DNA of 64,000 nt from Dorea sp. AF36-15AT (GTDB lineage Bacteria; Bacillota; Clostridia; Lachnospirales; Lachnospiraceae): NCBI RefSeq assembly GCF_003477705.1, contig NZ_QUDV01000007.1, positions 98,538 to 162,537 on the forward strand, in the 5' to 3' direction. This document shows positions 35,815-43,311 of this stretch, one piece after another; position 1 is the first letter of the stretch; every line of letters begins with the position of its first letter. Made by a program: the position numbers and the translations under genes. The notes under the pieces were generated by a model, which had not been told where the DNA came from, searched no databases, and worked only from the letters and a program-made list of their open reading frames with translations.

Positions 35815-36696
35815 TTACTGTAAGTCTTCCGGAATGATCCAGCTGTAATCAGCCTGATGTTCTTTCATATAATCCTTGAACTCGTCAGATTTGTAAGCTG
35901 CCTCAATGTCTTTTACCCACTGAGCATCCTTATCTTCCTCACGGACTGCAAGGCGGATCTCTCCATCTTTAGAAATAGACTTTTCACAGATAAATGCCTC
36001 TTTTGCATCCAGTTTTGCATTTACCAGGTTAGATCCTGTAACCAATCCGAAATCTACATCATCCAGCACAGTCGGGATCGTAGATGTATCCATCTCATTC
36101 CACTCAATATCGTAATCAGATCCTGTAATATCGTCATATCCCACTTCATCACGGCTCTTGCTGTCATCCAGTATGATCAGTCCTGCATCTGCACACAGTG
36201 CCAGAGCTCTTGGAAGGTTAGATCCATCATTCGGTACTGCAATTACAAGCTTAGCACCTTTTTCGATATCATCCAGCGATTTGTATTTGTTAGAGAACAG
36301 GTAATATGGCAGCGTCGGCAAATGCAGATCTGTCGCATATAACTTAGCTCCGTCGTAATCTGAAGAATATCCTTCATTAAATGTGTCCACATATGGTCCA
36401 TGCTGCTCTACATTAAAATCAATATCTCCGTCCATGATGCCGATATCATTCTGGATAACATCATCTACATCAACTTTCTCAAATGAATATCCCTGATCTT
36501 CAAGGATCGGCATAACTGCATCTTCAAATAATGGTGTGTAAACTCCATAAGAACTTCCGTAAGTCAGTTCTTTTTTGTCTTCCGTAGCTTCCTTTTTGTC
36601 ATCCTTGCTGTCTGATGAGCTGTTGCTTCCGCATCCAACTACCATTGCAGAAACTACCGTAACTGCCAACAGTGCTGAAAGAATTCTTTTTTTCAT
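35815..36696 (-). CDS. metQ: MetQ-type methionine-binding lipoprotein (NlpA family)
   Basis: A 293-residue protein. The start is ATG 36696, with AGGAGG upstream. The lipoprotein signal ends in the lipobox VVGC. The mature part is of the NlpA/MetQ family, with YGVYTPLFEDAVMPIL, a DFNVEQHGPYVDTFNEGY-type ligand region and NDGSNLPRALALC. MetQ captures L- or D-methionine, or related ligands, for the MetNI transporter encoded just upstream. Paralogues exist for other amino acids, so methionine is likely but not certain; the MET-box ahead of metN supports it. Confidence 0.9.
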   Translation of the reverse strand: MKKRILSALLAVTVVSAMVVGCGSNSSSDSKDDKKEATEDKKELTYGSSYGVYTPLFEDAVMPILEDQGYSFEKVDVDDVIQNDIGIMDGDIDFNVEQHGPYVDTFNEGYSSDYDGAKLYATDLHLPTLPYYLFSNKYKSLDDIEKGAKLVIAVPNDGSNLPRALALCADAGLIILDDSKSRDEVGYDDITGSDYDIEWNEMDTSTIPTVLDDVDFGLVTGSNLVNAKLDAKEAFICEKSISKDGEIRLAVREEDKDAQWVKDIEAAYKSDEFKDYMKEHQADYSWIIPEDLQ

Positions 36697-36744
36697 AATA
36701 TTTTGTCCTCCTATTGTTCTAAATCTTGTATGCAAAATCAGTCA

Positions 36745-37407
36745 TTAGTGGTTCCTGATTTTATCCGATAATTTGTTACCGATCGTCTGCATTACCTGTA
36801 CAAATACAATCAATACGATAACCGCGAATGTCATAAGCGGTCGATTAAATCTGCGATATCCATAGCTGATAGCCAGATCACCGATACCACCTCCGCCGAT
36901 AGCACCTGCCATTGCTGTAGCTCCCAGAAGACCTACAATAGCAGTTGTAGCTGACAGAATGATCGATCCCAATGATTCCGGAAACAGAAAATAACGGATA
37001 ATCTGTCCATTCGTCGCTCCCATTGCCTGTGCCGCTTCGATAATTCCATGATCCACATCCAGGAATGAATTCTCAAAAAGTCTTACCATCATCGGCACAA
37101 TATAAAATACCAGTGGTACAATTGCTGCCTTTGTTCCGATACGCGTTCCGACAATCATCTTAGTCAATGGTCCAATATACACCAGAAGGATAATAAATGG
37201 AATGCTTCGAACAATATTGGTAACCGTATCTAATACCGCAAATATCACACGATTCTCCATCAGACCGCCGGTTCTTGTCAAAATCAAGATCAATGCAATA
37301 ATCATAGCAATCACGGCTCCGATCACAGCCGATGTTACCAGCATCTGGAGTGTCTCTGTCAGAGATTCTATAAGCTGATCACTTCCAATTCCTAAAAAAT
37401 CTAACAT
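36745..37407 (-). CDS. metI: MetI-type ABC transporter permease
   Basis: A 220-residue permease with five predicted helices and the ABC-permease EAA-like loop EAAQAMGATNGQIIRYFLFP (about residues 135-155). It forms the membrane channel with MetN and MetQ. It overlaps the metN stop by 7 bases. Confidence 0.93.
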   Translation of the reverse strand: MLDFLGIGSDQLIESLTETLQMLVTSAVIGAVIAMIIALILILTRTGGLMENRVIFAVLDTVTNIVRSIPFIILLVYIGPLTKMIVGTRIGTKAAIVPLVFYIVPMMVRLFENSFLDVDHGIIEAAQAMGATNGQIIRYFLFPESLGSIILSATTAIVGLLGATAMAGAIGGGGIGDLAISYGYRRFNRPLMTFAVIVLIVFVQVMQTIGNKLSDKIRNH

Positions 37408-38429
37408 TCGTATTCCTTCCTTTCCAGCAGTACCTGATATGGTATCATTGTCTCTGCTACTTTTTCCGCAATATCTTCCTTCGTATCTATCAATACAATC
37501 AGAATATTCAGAGTATGTTCCTGAAGCAGGCTAGTTGTCACATATGCGATCCGCACATTTTTGCCAAATGTCTTTTCCAGACTCTCTACGATTTCTACGG
37601 TCTGATTAGCTCCCCAGTACTTGATACTCCAGATCTGTGAAGTCTCCGGTGAATACTGAAGATTTTTCAGAATGCCTTCCGGTACATCCTCCTTCACAAC
37701 CATATTGATAAAGTCCTTAGTAATTGCCTGCTGCGGTGCGCTGAATACATCCTGCACCTTGCCGGTCTCAATTACAGATCCTTTTTCCATAACTGCTACA
37801 TGATCACAGATCTTCTCGATCACATGCATCTCATGTGTAATGATTATGATCGTAATTCCCAGATCATCATTAATCTTCTTCAGCAGATCAAGGATCGAAT
37901 CCGTTGTTTTCGGATCCAGTGCGCTGGTCGCCTCATCACAGAGCAGAATCTTCGGATTCATTGCCAGTGCTCTTGCAATACCTACACGCTGCTTCTGTCC
38001 ACCGGATAACTGATCCGGATAAGACTGTAATTTGTCCGACAGTTCCACAAATGCGAGCATCTCCTTTACCCGCTTATCGATCATCTGCTTATCTTCTTTG
38101 TTCAAAATTAATGGCATTGCCACATTTTCATATACCGTTTTGGAATTCAACAGATTGAACTGCTGGAATACCATACCGATCTGTTTCCGCATCGCCCGCA
38201 ATTCTTTTTTATTTAATTTTCCCGGATCATTGCCATCTACTAACACCTGTCCGCTGCTTGGTTTCTCCAGACCATTGATCATACGAACCAAAGTAGACTT
38301 ACCTGCTCCTGAAAATCCTACGATACCGAAAATCTCTCCATCATCAATTTGAAAACTCACATCATTCAGCGCATGAACTGAATTCTTCTTCGTAAGGAAA
38401 TGTTTGGTTATATTCTTAAACTCTATCAT
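37401..38429 (-). CDS. metN: MetN-type ABC transporter ATP-binding protein
   Basis: A 342-residue ATPase with Walker A GFSGAGKSTL, signature LSGGQKQRVGIARAL, Walker B ILLCDEATSAL, and after residue 260 a C-terminal NIL/ACT-like domain that in other MetN proteins binds methionine and shuts off uptake (trans-inhibition). It is the first gene of the run that ends with malY at 30126. The promoter and MET-box lie just upstream (38498-38565). Confidence 0.94.
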   Translation of the reverse strand: MIEFKNITKHFLTKKNSVHALNDVSFQIDDGEIFGIVGFSGAGKSTLVRMINGLEKPSSGQVLVDGNDPGKLNKKELRAMRKQIGMVFQQFNLLNSKTVYENVAMPLILNKEDKQMIDKRVKEMLAFVELSDKLQSYPDQLSGGQKQRVGIARALAMNPKILLCDEATSALDPKTTDSILDLLKKINDDLGITIIIITHEMHVIEKICDHVAVMEKGSVIETGKVQDVFSAPQQAITKDFINMVVKEDVPEGILKNLQYSPETSQIWSIKYWGANQTVEIVESLEKTFGKNVRIAYVTTSLLQEHTLNILIVLIDTKEDIAEKVAETMIPYQVLLERKEYEC

Positions 38430-38497
38430 ATGTGCATCCTCTCTCTATAGCTTCATAAATAGTTTTCATATAAACCTACTTTTTTGATATGTTTTAT

Positions 38498-38526
38498 ATT
38501 CTACCATCAGATTCTTTTTGCGTGAA
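38498..38526 (-). promoter_or_regulatory. metN: Predicted metN promoter
   Basis: On the minus strand the -35 TTCACG (38526-38521) and -10 TAGAAT (38503-38498) are 17 bases apart. The start of transcription would be near 38491. The weak -35 and good -10 fit activator-dependent transcription. Confidence 0.55.
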
Positions 38527-38548
38527 ATTGTTTTTCTTTATAATCACT

Positions 38549-38565
38549 TATAGTTTCAGACTATA
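38549..38565. promoter_or_regulatory. MET-box (MtaR/MetR-type LysR operator) upstream of metN
   Basis: TATAGTTTCAGACTATA is a perfect 6-5-6 inverted repeat and matches the gram-positive MET-box consensus TATAGTTtnaaACTATA at all but one position. Its centre lies about 66 bp upstream of the predicted metN start, the usual place of a LysR-type activator site. No LysR gene is in the window. The consensus is from memory of Streptococcaceae; its use here is inferred. Confidence 0.75.
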
Positions 38566-38585
38566 CCAAAAGTTTCATCTAAAAG

Positions 38586-38624
38586 AAAAGAGACGAATCA
38601 CCCTGACGGCCATTCGTCTCTTTT
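38586..38624 (-). terminator. Terminator of nrdD
   Basis: A perfect 13-bp stem, AAAAGAGACGAAT (38586-38598) with ATTCGTCTCTTTT (38612-38624), lies 28 bases past the nrdD stop. The A/T flanks make it able to work in both directions. Confidence 0.88.
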
Positions 38625-38651
38625 ACTCTCATTCTGTAAACATCTATAAAA

Positions 38652-40841
38652 TTATAAGTGTAATACTCGATCTTTGATCTCCTGGGTTCTTCCCTGATTC
38701 CAGAACTGGGTTCCGATATAACCACAGGTTCTTCTGGCTACTGCCATCTTGTTCTGATCTGTATTACCGCAGTTCGGGCATTCCCAGACCAGCTTGCCAG
38801 ACTCGTCTTCCTTAATCTGGATCTCTCCGTCATAACCGCAGCACTCACAGTAATCACTCTTGGTATTCAGTTCTGCATACATGATGTTCTCATAAATAAA
38901 CTTCATAACAGAAAGTACTGCCGGGATATTCTGCTGCATATCCGGTACTTCAATGTAGCTGATCGCACCTCCCGGAGACAGCTTCTGAAAATCTGCTTCA
39001 AATTTCAGTTTGTCAAATGCATTAATTTCCTCAGTTACATGAACGTGATAACTGTTCGTAATATAGTTCTTATCAGTTACACCCTTGATGATACCGAATC
39101 TCTTCTGTAAGCATTTGGCGAATTTGTATGTGGTAGACTCCATCGGAGTACCATATACTGAATAGCTGATATGCTCTGCTTCTTTCCATTCTTTACATTT
39201 ATCATTCAGCTTCTGCATAACACTGACCGCAAATGCTCTTCCGTCCGGGTCTGTGTGTGACTTACCCGTCATGCGGACGCACATCTCATACAATCCGGCA
39301 TATCCCAGTGAAATGGTAGAATATCCATTGTATAACAGCTTATCGATAGTCTCGCCCTTCTTCAGTCTGGACAGTGCTCCATACTGCCATAAAATCGGAG
39401 CCACATCAGAAATTGTGCCAAGCAGTCTCTCATGACGATAACGAAGTGCACGATGACACAGTTCCAGTCTCTCTTCCAGGATTGCCCAGAAACGATCCAT
39501 ATTCCCCTCTGCAGAACAGGCCACATCCACCAGATTGATTGTAACCACGCCCTGATTAAAACGGCCATAAAACTTGTGACTTCCATCAGGATTGCGCTGA
39601 GCATCCTCTACTGTCAGGAATGAACGGCATCCCATACAAGGATATACATTGCCCTGTTTCAGCTCCTTCATAACCTTGGCAGAAATATAATCCGGTACCA
39701 TACGCTTAGCTGTACATCTTGCAGCCAGTTCTGTCAGATACCAGTACTTGGAATCTTCTGTAATATTATCTTCGTCCAGTACATAGATCAGCTTCGGGAA
39801 TGCAGGTGTGATCCATACACCTTTTTCATTCTTGACGCCCTGCATTCTCTGTTTCATTACTTCTTCAATGATCATCGCAAGGTCATCTCTGGTCTTGCCT
39901 TCCGGTACTTCATCCAAATACATGAACATAGTTACAAACGGTGCCTGACCGTTACAGGTCATCAATGTGATCAACTGATACTGAATGGTCTGGATACCAC
40001 TCTTAATCTCATCCTTCAGTCGGCTCTCAGTAAGCTTCTCGATAATCTTCTCATCCAGGCTTTCACCACATTCCTTGCGCTCGCGGATCACGATATTTTT
40101 CAATTTCTGACGACTGATATCCACAAACGGTGCCAGGTGTGCCAGTGTAAATGACTGTCCGCCATACTGATTACTTGCTACCTGTGCCACGATCTGTGTC
40201 GTAACATTACATGCAGTAAAGAAGCTGTGCGGCTTCTCAATCAATGTCTCACTGATAACGGTACCATTCTGAAGCATGTCCTCCAGATTGATCAGATCAC
40301 AGTTGTGTTCCTTCTGTGCAAAATAATCCGAATCATGGAAATGGATCACGCCCTGCTCATGCGCCTGTACGATATCTTCCGGAAGCAAAACTCGCTTGGT
40401 CAGATCCTTGCTGACCTCCCCTGCCATATAATCACGCTGTGTAGAGTTGATCACCGGGTTTTTATTAGAATTCTCCTGGTTCACTTCCTCATTCACATGC
40501 TCGATCAACGCAAGAATTCCATTATCTGTTGTATTCGACTTACGAGCAAGTTCTCTCTTATAACGGTAACGGACATACTTCTGTGCCACTTCGTATCCAC
40601 GCATCCCCATGATGCTGGTCTCTACCATATCCTGAATATCTTCCACATGAACTGCATGGCGCATCTCACTTACCTGCTGTGCGATATCATCAGCGATGGC
40701 TCGGATCTGATACTCGTTCATCTTGTAAATATTGTCAACCTCGTCATTCGCTTTATTGATCGCATTTTCAATCTTGGTAAGATCAAAATTCACCTCTTCT
40801 CCATTACGTTTGATGACCTTTGTCTTAACCTGAATATCCAT
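38652..40841 (-). CDS. nrdD: Anaerobic (class III) ribonucleoside-triphosphate reductase
   Basis: A 729-residue enzyme: N-terminal ATP-cone (TKVIKRNGEEVNFDLTKIEN), the ten-stranded catalytic barrel, a zinc site (CECCGYDG and CPNCGNTDQ) and the glycyl-radical loop RRTCGYIGTQFWNQGR near the end (Gly in CGYIG). It reduces NTPs to dNTPs without oxygen. It is controlled by two NrdR boxes at its promoter. The activase gene nrdG is distant (29470), not adjacent. Confidence 0.97.
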   Translation of the reverse strand: MDIQVKTKVIKRNGEEVNFDLTKIENAINKANDEVDNIYKMNEYQIRAIADDIAQQVSEMRHAVHVEDIQDMVETSIMGMRGYEVAQKYVRYRYKRELARKSNTTDNGILALIEHVNEEVNQENSNKNPVINSTQRDYMAGEVSKDLTKRVLLPEDIVQAHEQGVIHFHDSDYFAQKEHNCDLINLEDMLQNGTVISETLIEKPHSFFTACNVTTQIVAQVASNQYGGQSFTLAHLAPFVDISRQKLKNIVIRERKECGESLDEKIIEKLTESRLKDEIKSGIQTIQYQLITLMTCNGQAPFVTMFMYLDEVPEGKTRDDLAMIIEEVMKQRMQGVKNEKGVWITPAFPKLIYVLDEDNITEDSKYWYLTELAARCTAKRMVPDYISAKVMKELKQGNVYPCMGCRSFLTVEDAQRNPDGSHKFYGRFNQGVVTINLVDVACSAEGNMDRFWAILEERLELCHRALRYRHERLLGTISDVAPILWQYGALSRLKKGETIDKLLYNGYSTISLGYAGLYEMCVRMTGKSHTDPDGRAFAVSVMQKLNDKCKEWKEAEHISYSVYGTPMESTTYKFAKCLQKRFGIIKGVTDKNYITNSYHVHVTEEINAFDKLKFEADFQKLSPGGAISYIEVPDMQQNIPAVLSVMKFIYENIMYAELNTKSDYCECCGYDGEIQIKEDESGKLVWECPNCGNTDQNKMAVARRTCGYIGTQFWNQGRTQEIKDRVLHL

Positions 40842-40871
40842 GATACAATGCTCCTCCCCTTTGAATCCTTT

Positions 40872-40887
40872 ATGTTATATCTTATGT
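40872..40887. promoter_or_regulatory. NrdR box 2 (nrdD promoter)
   Basis: ATGTTATATCTTATGT (minus: ACATAAGATATAACAT) is a degenerate NrdR box. Its centre is 42 bp from the better box at 40914, four helical turns, and it overlaps the likely -10 region (TACATA) of nrdD. Confidence 0.65.
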
Positions 40888-40913
40888 AACGAAATACTGT
40901 TTTACGTCAATAA

Positions 40914-40929
40914 ACACAATATCTTGTGT
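40914..40929. promoter_or_regulatory. NrdR box 1 (nrdD promoter)
   Basis: ACACAATATCTTGTGT fits the NrdR consensus acaCwAtATaTwGtgt with one mismatch. On the minus strand it lies just upstream of the -35 TTGACG. NrdR itself is encoded at 20773-21243. Confidence 0.85.
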
Positions 40930-41144
40930 TGTCTTAAAGAATCTTACCACAAAATGTATAGAAAAGGAAGTCCTTATTTGGAGTTTTTAAAATTAATTTT
41001 TGCATGATTTCCTGCAAGTCTTCGCAACCCGCATATTTACTGGGGAAACTGAATTTCCATCCCCTGAAATGCTCAAAATGTGGTATTCTTAATATAATTA
41101 TAGGACATACTATTTTTTATGAATATTCAGGAGGGTTTTCAAAA

Positions 41145-41483
41145 ATGATTGAACAATTACTTTCTCAGCCGGGATTTATCTATGAGATTAATGGGAAGTA
41201 TTATTTTCTTGGCAAATGGATCTGCAAGGAATGCACAGAGGTTGATGCATGCGATTGTGTGATGATGTATAATATGTGCCGCAGCTCAAACGAAAAGAAC
41301 GAAACAGCCATGTATTTTCAGAAAATGCGTGCCTACAGCGATTTTGCACTGGAAATTCCATATAATCCGACTCAGATACGCTCTGATATGAAAGCTCTTC
41401 TTGACTCTCTGTCAGAATCTGCTCTCAGCAGGCTTCAGGCACAATATGACGCTTTCGCAGAGGATCTGGAGCGTTATGCATAA
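41145..41483 (+). CDS. Conserved-looking small protein of unknown function
   Basis: A 112-residue protein starting at ATG 41145, with GGAGGG about 11 bases upstream. The sequence has a cysteine cluster, WICKECTEVDACDC then MMYNMC, in the middle that could hold a metal, and a helical C-terminal half. I do not recognise the family. Its stop overlaps the start of the membrane protein at 41476 (ATGCATAA), so the two are translationally coupled and may work together. Confidence 0.7.
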   Translation: MIEQLLSQPGFIYEINGKYYFLGKWICKECTEVDACDCVMMYNMCRSSNEKNETAMYFQKMRAYSDFALEIPYNPTQIRSDMKALLDSLSESALSRLQAQYDAFAEDLERYA

Positions 41484-42192
41484 AGCCGGATCTAATTTCA
41501 AATGTAGCACAAGCCCTGTCTCACCAATCTATGGTCTGGCAGGGTTTGTGATGCTTGCAAGTGAGCTCTGGAAGCAGTGGACGCTGACCTATGCAATCAA
41601 CGACGGACACTATATCTGGTGGTATCTGCCATTTCAGCTATGTAGTATTCCCATGTATATCTGTCTGACACTCGGCATACTCTTTCTTTTAAGCTGTTAT
41701 ACAGACTCATCTGCACGTCGAACTACCTACTGCCATATAAGTTCCAGACTTCAAAGCTTTCTCATGGATTTCGGACTGTTAGGAGGTATCTTCGCCTTCT
41801 TTGACACCAGCGGCATGCACTATGGATATCTCCCGCTGACGATCCATTCCTATGCATGGCATATCCTGCTAATCACCCTTGGCTTCATCAGCGGACTGGA
41901 TCACCACACCGACCATACCAAAAAAGGCTTACAGTTCAGCGTATGCCTATATCTCGGCTGCTGTCTGATCGCAACAGTACTGAATCTTACGCTGTATCCT
42001 CTCGGTACCATTAATATGTTCTATATCAGTCCCCGCTATACTATGCAACAGAAAGTATTCTGCGAAATTGCAAAAGCACTGGGGAACGGCTGGGGCATCG
42101 GAAGTTATATTGCGATGTCGGTTGTTGGAGCAGGAGTATTGCATAAGGGTTGGAATTTGTTATACCGCAGACATAGCCCGGTACTATTATAA
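41476..42192 (+). CDS. YwaF-like (TIGR02206-type) integral membrane protein
   Basis: A 238-residue protein with about six hydrophobic helices, including a segment with YLPFQLCSIPMYICL, typical of YwaF/TIGR02206 membrane proteins whose role is not known. The start ATG 41476 overlaps the previous gene's stop. Two short cytoplasmic loops are rich in His and Asp (for example LDHHTDHTKKG). The family call is moderate. Confidence 0.65.
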   Translation: MHKAGSNFKCSTSPVSPIYGLAGFVMLASELWKQWTLTYAINDGHYIWWYLPFQLCSIPMYICLTLGILFLLSCYTDSSARRTTYCHISSRLQSFLMDFGLLGGIFAFFDTSGMHYGYLPLTIHSYAWHILLITLGFISGLDHHTDHTKKGLQFSVCLYLGCCLIATVLNLTLYPLGTINMFYISPRYTMQQKVFCEIAKALGNGWGIGSYIAMSVVGAGVLHKGWNLLYRRHSPVLL

Positions 42193-42289
42193 ATAGTCTT
42201 TTTTATAACTTTTGTATTTATAAATGATATATTCATATGATAAAATGACAATATAAATATAACTTTGACAAATAATAGCCATTATTTTC

Positions 42290-42319
42290 TTGACAACTGT
42301 ATAGATTCTGTGGTATAAA
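42290..42319 (+). promoter_or_regulatory. Promoter of tRNA-Trp
   Basis: A consensus -35 TTGACA (42290-42295), an 18-base spacer and an extended -10 (TGGTATAAA, -10 at 42314-42319) lie about 34 bases upstream of the tRNA. Confidence 0.85.
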
Positions 42320-42352
42320 TATTTAGTCGGTTGTAACCGATGACAACAATAT

Positions 42353-42423
42353 AGGGGATTGGTCAAATGGTATGACAGGAGTCTCCAAAACTCTTAGCGG
42401 GAGTTCGATTCTCTCATCCCCTG
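42353..42423 (+). tRNA. tRNA-Trp (anticodon CCA)
   Basis: A 71-nt cloverleaf: acceptor AGGGGAT / ATCCCCT, D arm GGTCAAATGGTATGACA, anticodon stem GGAGT/ACTCT with loop CTCCAAA (anticodon CCA) and T arm GGGAGTTCGATTCTCTC. The discriminator is G and CCA is not encoded. A strong promoter precedes it and a terminator follows. Confidence 0.94.
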
Positions 42424-42427
42424 TCAC

Positions 42428-42460
42428 AAAAGACATTTATCACAGTGATAAATGTCTTTT
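42428..42460 (+). terminator. Terminator of tRNA-Trp
   Basis: A long perfect inverted repeat, AAAAGACATTTATCAC (42428-42443) with GTGATAAATGTCTTTT (42445-42460), is followed by TATTAT. Confidence 0.85.
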
Positions 42461-42509
42461 TATTATATGCTAACAAAATTATACATCTACCAAGAGGAAA
42501 GGAACCTCT

Positions 42510-43247
42510 ATGAACACAGCAGATTTTATCCGCAATTTATTAGAACGTTTCAAAATCGAACATACTAAGCGTGACCGTTCCGGTGTTTACGGCTTCACGC
42601 AGCGTCTGTTAGCATACAATTCCAATAAAATCGAAGGCAGCACGCTCACCGAAGAACAGACCGCCTCGCTTTTTGATACCGGTATCTTACCTAAAACTGA
42701 CAATTATTACCGTGCCAAAGATGTCGAAGAAATGAATGGACATTTTTTAATGTTCAACAAAATGTTAGACATCTTAGATGCCGATCTTGATCAACAAATA
42801 ATTAAAAGCTTCCATTTTGAATTGAAAAGTGGCGTATTCGAGGATCGTGCCAACGGCTATGCCATTGGTGATTACAAAAAGCGTCCAAATATGATTGGTA
42901 TCCATCAGACCACTCTGCCATCGCAGGTTCCTGATGCAATGACCGAATTACTGAACTGGTATCATGCGCAAGATGTCTCTTTAAAAACACTGGCAGAATT
43001 TCATGCACGCTACGAAATCATTCATCCATTTCAAGATGGGAACGGACGTACAGGGCGTATCATTCTCTTCCGTGAATGTCTGCGTCACAATATCTCTCCA
43101 TTTATTATCGAGGACGCCAATCGCCCGGAATATCTGGAAGCATTGAAAGCATATCGTCAGAATGGTACTGTAACTGCATTGACCACTCTTTTCCAGAAGG
43201 AACAGGAATTCTATTTTAATCAATGTGAATACTTTTTTGCCGAATAA
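42510..43247 (+). CDS. Fic-domain AMPylase, class II (self-inhibited)
   Basis: A 245-residue protein. The Fic motif HPFQDGNGRTGRIILF (about residues 171-186) holds the catalytic His and phosphate-binding residues. Near residues 37-45, SNKIEGSTL matches the inhibitory helix signature (S/T)xxxE(G/N), so this is a class II Fic protein that carries its own brake. It probably attaches AMP to a hydroxyl of a cell protein. No separate antitoxin is adjacent, consistent with the built-in helix. It stands alone between tRNA-Trp and a convergent gene. Confidence 0.92.
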   Translation: MNTADFIRNLLERFKIEHTKRDRSGVYGFTQRLLAYNSNKIEGSTLTEEQTASLFDTGILPKTDNYYRAKDVEEMNGHFLMFNKMLDILDADLDQQIIKSFHFELKSGVFEDRANGYAIGDYKKRPNMIGIHQTTLPSQVPDAMTELLNWYHAQDVSLKTLAEFHARYEIIHPFQDGNGRTGRIILFRECLRHNISPFIIEDANRPEYLEALKAYRQNGTVTALTTLFQKEQEFYFNQCEYFFAE

Positions 43248-43268
43248 AACGAAACATTACTAGTTAGC

Positions 43269-43303
43269 AAAAGGATACTTCCGCCACGGAAATATCCTTT
43301 TTT
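43269..43303. terminator. Bidirectional terminator between fic and the convergent membrane protein gene
   Basis: AAAAGGATACTTCCG (43269-43283) pairs with CGGAAATATCCTTTT (43287-43301) with one mismatch, flanked by A on the left and T on the right. Confidence 0.85.
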
Positions 43304-43311
43304 AGTACCTT

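Noticed and set aside
38430..38548. SAM (S-box) riboswitch ahead of metN
   Set aside because: I looked for the conserved S-box core and terminator in the 38430-38580 leader and found neither; the MET-box explains methionine control better.
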